A stretch of DNA of 62,156 nt from NCBI GenBank assembly GCA_946481095.1, contig CAMLML010000019.1, positions 1-62,156 of the forward strand, in the 5' to 3' direction. The notes beneath the pieces are model-generated. The model saw only the letters and a list, made by a program, of their open reading frames with translations. It did not search any database and was not told where the DNA came from. This DNA comes from an uncultured Cellvibrio sp. GTDB taxonomy: Bacteria > Pseudomonadota > Gammaproteobacteria > Pseudomonadales > Cellvibrionaceae. The translations under genes were made by a program, and so were the position numbers. Positions 58,076 to 62,156 of this stretch are shown piece after piece; position 1 is the first letter of the stretch, and each line of letters starts with the position of its first letter.

Positions 58076-60283
58076 ATGAAACTTTTTTCCCTGGTAACAG
58101 CAAGCCTGACGTTGAGTTTGGTCGCTTGCGGTGGTGGCGGTGGCTCATCCGGCACCAAAAATAGCTCCAGCAGCCCTGCTGCAAATTCAAGTCAACAGTC
58201 TGTGGTAGTGAGTTCATCCAGTACAGCGGTGATCTCGTCCAGTTCAGTTGAGTCTTCAACGATTAGCTCTTCACTGGAGAGTTCTTCAGTCTCATCTTCC
58301 ACAGTGATCAGCAGCAGTAGTATCGAATCTTCCTCGTCTGTATCGAGCAGTGCTTCCAGCTCTGAATCTTCCAGCCTCCAGTCTTCGTCACTGAGTAGTG
58401 CTGTCAGTTCCAGCTCCAGCTCCAGCTCCAGTGTCGGGGAAACTCTCTGGAACATCTATAACGCCAACTACCATCCATCAGTCAGTGGTTCTATCACTTT
58501 GGCTGATGGCAATATGAGCCAATTTACCCTCACAGGTACAGGTGATTATTTTGCCGCACAGGGCAATGGCACAGTCACCCTGGATACCAGTGCCTCCGGA
58601 GCCTATACCAGCGGGGCGTTGATTAATAATGTGGTCAATAACACCGGCAGCTACCCCAAACACTTCACCCTGATTGCGGGTATTACTGGCCCAACCGAGA
58701 GCTCGCGCGCTCTGGAATTGGAAATTGCCATGGCTGATACAGCGGTCACTGGCAGTCGCTTGAAGGCAATATTGCGCAACGATGGCAGTAATCAGGGAGT
58801 GCAGTTGGAAAGTGCCAACGGCGGTACCAGCGTGAATAGCTATAGCGTTACCAACATGAGTAGCTTTGCCATTTATCACATCACAATTACCCTCACCAAT
58901 GCCACCACTGGCAGTGTCAATGTATATCGCAATGGCACGGCCATGCCTAATCTGTCACTCAATAATGTGACCATGCGAGCTGCCTCGGCTGCAGGCGACA
59001 ACTTCCTGCGTTTTGGTGAAGTGAGCGGTAGTGCTGTCTATAAGTCCAATATCGACTGGGTGGTATGGAGTAATGCGGGTGCATTCACGCCTGAACAAGC
59101 TGCACAAAATCTGCCTGTGGAAGCGAATCTGGGCTGTGTTTACGGTTATGGCGCAGCCAATGACTCGACCACTTGCTTTGGCTCAGGTTCCAGCAGCAGT
59201 TCGTCTGCTGGCAGTGGTGGTGAAGGCTCTCCGGAAAGCTTTCCGGCTACTGCTATTCGCCCTGCCAAAATAGAAGGCTTTGCCGATTACGCCGGTGTAA
59301 CCGGTGGTGCCGGTGGAACAGTTATTAATGTGAGCACGGGTACCGAGCTGAACGCAGCCCTTTGCGGTGCTCGCAGCAGCAACCGCACCTCGCCGGTAGT
59401 GATTATGGTGAATGGCACCATCAACCACGCCAACACCACTGCACAGGGTTGCGACACCCAAAGCGATGTGATTGAAATCAAAAACACCAGCAACATTTCC
59501 ATTATTGGCGTGGGCAGTAATGCCCTGTTTGATGAAATAGGTATTCATGTTCGCGCTGCTTCCAACATCATTTTGCAGAACCTGCATGTGCGCAACGTGA
59601 AAAAGAGCGGTACACCCATCTCCAATGGTGGCGATGCAATTGGTATGGAAAGTGGTGTGGATCGTGTCTGGATTGACCACAACTGGCTGGAGGCATCGGG
59701 TGGTGAAACAGCGGGATACGACTCATTACTGGACATGAAAGCCGGTGTAACCAATGTGACTGTCTCCTATAACCTGTTTAATGATTCCAGTCGTGCCGGT
59801 TTGATAGGCTCCAGCGATAGCGACAATGAAAATACCAACATCACTTTCCATCACAACTGGTATAAAAACATTGAGCAACGAACCCCGCTGATCCGCCACG
59901 CCAAGGTTCATATGTTCAATAACTACTGGTCTAACCCGTCCCAAAGCTACATGTTCCACGGGATTAACTCGCGTATGAGTGCCCAGGCACTGGTGGAGAG
60001 CAATTACTTCTACAACGCCAACAACCCGCTGATTGCCTCTGACGACTCAAGTGAGCCTGGTTGCTGGCAAACCAATAATGACAACACCATCAAGCCAAGC
60101 ATTTACTACAGTCGCAGTGTAGGTAACGGTGCCCTGGCTGTGCCCGCCGTAGTAGGTGGTCAATTACAATCCAACTGTGCAGTCACAGTGCCTTACACAG
60201 TGACTATGGACGCAGCAGCGGACGTACCGTCAATTGTTATATCCAACGCTGGTGTGGGGAAAATAGGTTCCGGCACACCGTAA
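58076..60283 (+). CDS. Pectate lyase (polysaccharide lyase family 1) lipoprotein
   Basis: 735 residues. Lipobox LVAC (C18), long polyserine linker (about 22-121), a LamG-like domain (122-365), a short second Ser linker (371-380) and a PL1 beta-helix (about 390-735). Conserved pieces are GDAIGMESGVDRVWIDHNWLEA (D534, H535), the calcium-site Asp in DSLLDMKAG, and the catalytic Arg region EQRTPLIRHAKVHMFNNYW (R602, R607). It cleaves polygalacturonate by beta-elimination with calcium. It lies 72 bases after the esterase and ends with a terminator, so the pair is one operon. Confidence 0.93.
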   Translation: MKLFSLVTASLTLSLVACGGGGGSSGTKNSSSSPAANSSQQSVVVSSSSTAVISSSSVESSTISSSLESSSVSSSTVISSSSIESSSSVSSSASSSESSSLQSSSLSSAVSSSSSSSSSVGETLWNIYNANYHPSVSGSITLADGNMSQFTLTGTGDYFAAQGNGTVTLDTSASGAYTSGALINNVVNNTGSYPKHFTLIAGITGPTESSRALELEIAMADTAVTGSRLKAILRNDGSNQGVQLESANGGTSVNSYSVTNMSSFAIYHITITLTNATTGSVNVYRNGTAMPNLSLNNVTMRAASAAGDNFLRFGEVSGSAVYKSNIDWVVWSNAGAFTPEQAAQNLPVEANLGCVYGYGAANDSTTCFGSGSSSSSSAGSGGEGSPESFPATAIRPAKIEGFADYAGVTGGAGGTVINVSTGTELNAALCGARSSNRTSPVVIMVNGTINHANTTAQGCDTQSDVIEIKNTSNISIIGVGSNALFDEIGIHVRAASNIILQNLHVRNVKKSGTPISNGGDAIGMESGVDRVWIDHNWLEASGGETAGYDSLLDMKAGVTNVTVSYNLFNDSSRAGLIGSSDSDNENTNITFHHNWYKNIEQRTPLIRHAKVHMFNNYWSNPSQSYMFHGINSRMSAQALVESNYFYNANNPLIASDDSSEPGCWQTNNDNTIKPSIYYSRSVGNGALAVPAVVGGQLQSNCAVTVPYTVTMDAAADVPSIVISNAGVGKIGSGTP

Positions 60284-60302
60284 TGTCACCAAACGAAACA
60301 CC

Positions 60303-60339
60303 AAAAAAGCCAAAAACGACAGTCTTTGGCTTTTTTTAT
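60303..60339 (+). terminator. Rho-independent terminator after the pectate lyase gene
   Basis: AAAAAAGCCAAA (60303-60314) pairs with TTTGGCTTTTTT (60325-60336), followed by T. Confidence 0.85.
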
Positions 60340-60472
60340 TTCAATCAAAAAACTGTTTGTATGATTATTTCGGATGTTATAAATTGCGCCTAGGGATGTG
60401 ATTGATTTGTAACCATACTGGATAACACTAAATCACGAGCTTCGGCTCAACAAATAATAATAGGTAAATCCC

Positions 60473-60562
60473 ATGGCAAGTTTAAGCCTCCGCCAACAGG
60501 TCGCACTCTGTGCGGTGCTGGTAGGCATTCACGTAGTACTTTTCGTTCTTGCGCCAAGCTGA
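60473..60562 (+). CDS. 29-residue hydrophobic peptide
   Basis: A short frame from ATG 60473 to TGA 60560 encodes MASLSLRQQ, then a hydrophobic helix VALCAVLVGIHVVLFVLAPS. AGGT lies at normal distance before the ATG. A strong terminator ends at 60640, and another terminator lies upstream at 60339, so the frame forms a stand-alone short transcription unit. It could be a small membrane protein or a coincidental frame on a small RNA. No relatives are known to me. Confidence 0.4.
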   Translation: MASLSLRQQVALCAVLVGIHVVLFVLAPS

Positions 60563-60596
60563 AATCGAAGTTGAGAAGTATCGAAATTCAGAAATA

Positions 60597-60641
60597 ACAA
60601 ACCCGGTGTAAAAACCGGGTTTGTTATTTTTAACAATTGAC
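60597..60641 (+). terminator. Rho-independent terminator of the short transcription unit
   Basis: AACAAACCCGG (60597-60607) and CCGGGTTTGTT (60617-60627) form an eleven-pair stem with a nine-base loop, followed by ATTTTT. It lies between two convergent units. Confidence 0.8.
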
Positions 60642-60896
60642 AATTGGTTACGAGTACGCAAACTTGAAATGTAATTTTTACTCGACCCCAAAAAATACTT
60701 TGTTTCCGCGTTGAATTATGTGTTGTGGAATTCCCACTGGGCACAGGTTTTTGCTCCTCGGCTTTGATTCCTGTGTCGCCCTACCTCCTAAATCCATTTA
60801 GTCGTGCAAAACCTGCATACATTACATTCATGCAAATAATAAACGATTTAATCTTGCCATTTTTATCTTCCTTTATGAGTTGATTAGAAATTAATT
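60642..60896. other. Non-coding stretch before the methyltransferase-gene stop
   Basis: No credible coding frame and no strong hairpin. A/T-rich, with short frames only on the minus strand that overlap the preceding unit's terminator. Confidence 0.3.
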
Positions 60897-62072
60897 TCAC
60901 TCTGCTCCCAGTTTTTCCAGTTTTCTGACCTCAGTTTTCTTCTGCCTCCTTAAAACTAAAAAGCCATCGACAAAAAAATCTTTCTTGTAATAGTTCAATA
61001 ACTCATCCGTAATATTAAGGCAGAAGGGTAACCTCTTACTCCACTCATTCAATTTTTCTTGGGTAAAATGGGATAAATGGCCAAAGTGATGAGCTAGCTC
61101 TGTTTCGATTGGGACATGAATAATTAAAACATCCTGCACATGTTTCCACAAACTCACCAAAGCATTGAACGAATCTGCCTCTTCAAAATGTTCCAGTACA
61201 TCATTTGCTATTACTACATCGACATTGCTTAGTTCAAAATTATCTTTAGTAAAATCTATTCTGAGTGTCTTGATCAAGTATTTGTGCTCAAACTTTTTTG
61301 ATAGAATTTCAATATGTCGCATAGCAGGTGAGGCATTTTGGTCTGAACATTCTATCCGGTTTAGGGTGAAAGGAAGTTTTCCTCTGGTTGCCAAAAAATT
61401 CAATAAATTGGGTAGGTTAGCAGAACTGGTTGCCACATCATGAATATTAATTGGAGTCTTGATGTCAAATAGTCTTGAAATCAGTTGAATTTCAATAAAA
61501 TACATTTTGCTAAAAATGTCTAAGTAGAGGTTATTTTGGGGGTGCACGCCATCAGAAATTTTCTGATACCAATAATTGAGTTGAATATGGGTATTTATGA
61601 GTTTGATTTTTTGCAATTGGTCCAGTGATAAATCAAAATAAAATGACAGGCAGTGTAAATAAACCTCGACCAATCCCCAAAATACACCGATGTGAATTTT
61701 CTTTAGACTCGCGATATTATGTGTATCCGCCACAACCAGCAATTCTTCCGTTAGCTGCCCTTCTATCGACTGGTTAAATTCTTCTGGCCCAAGGGTAATT
61801 CGATCAGCTCTAGGTTGAATGACAAGTATTGAATGTCCATCACCTAAATCAACATATCGCCCAAAGTAGTAACTGGTTTCAATAGGCCAGCACTTGCAAG
61901 TTGAATCGGTAGAAGTCAAAACGGAAATGCTATCCATATCAATCGAAACAGCACCCACTATGTAAAATGACCCTCCTGAAGCCATTTGAAAATGTCTTTC
62001 CGAACGACCATTCAACCCAAACGATAGTCGTCTGAAAGAATTAATAGTTAACTTAACTTCAGGATGTGTCAT
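60897..62072 (-). CDS. Class I SAM-dependent methyltransferase-domain protein
   Basis: 391 residues. The N-terminal half is beta-rich then helical, without recognised family. The C-terminal half holds a methyltransferase-like core: INIHDVATSSANLPNLLNF (motif I-like position, but without the usual G-x-G), FTLNRIECSDQNASPAMRH (acidic end of strand 2), TLRIDFTKDNF (strand 3) and VDVVIANDVLEHFEEAD (motif IV, the NDVLEH form). The missing glycine loop leaves the activity uncertain. It is isolated between a short unit and the window edge, next to a repeat sequence, which suggests recent acquisition. Confidence 0.6.
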   Translation of the reverse strand: MTHPEVKLTINSFRRLSFGLNGRSERHFQMASGGSFYIVGAVSIDMDSISVLTSTDSTCKCWPIETSYYFGRYVDLGDGHSILVIQPRADRITLGPEEFNQSIEGQLTEELLVVADTHNIASLKKIHIGVFWGLVEVYLHCLSFYFDLSLDQLQKIKLINTHIQLNYWYQKISDGVHPQNNLYLDIFSKMYFIEIQLISRLFDIKTPINIHDVATSSANLPNLLNFLATRGKLPFTLNRIECSDQNASPAMRHIEILSKKFEHKYLIKTLRIDFTKDNFELSNVDVVIANDVLEHFEEADSFNALVSLWKHVQDVLIIHVPIETELAHHFGHLSHFTQEKLNEWSKRLPFCLNITDELLNYYKKDFFVDGFLVLRRQKKTEVRKLEKLGAE

Positions 62073-62085
62073 CAGTGAGTCTATG

Positions 62086-62115
62086 TAAACTGGGTCAGAG
62101 TGGTCAGAGTAAAAT
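62086..62115. repeat. GGTCAGAGT tandem, REP/RAYT-type edge sequence
   Basis: The motif GGTCAGAGTGGTCAGAGT (62093-62110) is a tandem of GGTCAGAGT, followed by AAAATTT. Sequences of the type GGTCAGAGTAAAATT commonly border REP-associated tyrosine transposase genes. A shorter copy, GAGTCAGAGTAA, lies near 5193-5204. No transposase is inside the window. Confidence 0.4.
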
Positions 62116-62156
62116 TTCTAAATTTCTTTCGCTTTGCAACCAACTTTGAGAGGACT

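Noticed and set aside
58192..58455. Minus-strand frame opposite the pectate-lyase linker
   Set aside because: Same artefact: antisense of repeated Ser codons.

Overview
The window most resembles a chromosomal segment of a plant-polysaccharide-degrading gammaproteobacterium of the Cellvibrio type. The grounds are modular secreted lipoproteins with long polyserine linkers, a family 9 cellulase-like enzyme, a pectin methylesterase and a pectate lyase behind a TonB-dependent receptor, and gammaproteobacterial housekeeping genes (rlmE, mtgA, uvrD). This assignment is inferred from gene content, not from a database search. I saw no rRNA, tRNA, CRISPR array or intact insertion sequence.

Layout. (1) 1-2091: 3' part of a GH9 glucanase-like gene that starts before the window. 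(2) 2.2-10.6 kb: an accessory stretch of short, mostly unknown genes: an AlbA_2 (Schlafen-type) protein, a truncated metallophosphoesterase, a ComJ-like protein and a SUKH (SMI1/KNR4) protein of the kind used as toxin immunity, a PEP-CTERM protein, a Sel1-like protein, an alpha/beta hydrolase, and small DUF1330, DUF4287, DUF7662-like and SRPBCC proteins. (3) 10.6-18.6 kb: divergent MBL-fold/MerR pair with a clear MerR-type operator, a periplasmic-binding-like protein, an FAD oxidoreductase, a DUF2007 protein, and a PAS histidine kinase overlapping an HD-GYP protein. (4) 18.8-27.8 kb: phytase-like lipoprotein, exported catalase-peroxidase KatG, zinc-ribbon membrane protein, RlmE, and a DUF6502/DUF5666 pair.

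(5) 28.4-35.6 kb: the most intriguing block. A MoxR-type AAA+ ATPase, an unknown protein, a protein joining an HExxH metallopeptidase-like region to a vWA domain with an intact MIDAS, a small helical protein and a PaaK-like adenylate-forming enzyme are packed head to tail with overlaps or gaps of a few bases. MoxR/vWA pairs elsewhere act as chaperones that mature metalloenzymes or complexes; the ligase-like partner makes this combination unusual. (6) 35.6-43.3 kb: ordinary envelope and repair genes (MtgA, a barrel protein, TerC-CBS-CorC, ExoD, DUF533, UvrD), closed by a perfect 29-bp inverted repeat. (7) 43.4-48.8 kb: orphan TRAP binding protein, a lipoprotein, and a four-gene envelope-sensing operon (MipA/OmpV, DUF3019, RstA/RstB-like two-component system) in which the first two genes appear to use non-ATG starts.

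(8) 49.2-60.3 kb: a pectin locus. A TonB-dependent receptor is followed by three lipoproteins: a multidomain protein with a duplicated beta-sandwich domain and two FN3 domains, a CE8 pectinesterase and a PL1 pectate lyase. The likely scheme is de-esterification and cleavage of homogalacturonan at the cell surface, then uptake of oligomers through the receptor. (9) 60.3-62.2 kb: a short transcription unit with a 29-codon hydrophobic peptide, a methyltransferase-domain protein, and a repeat typical of REP/RAYT-associated sequence at the edge.
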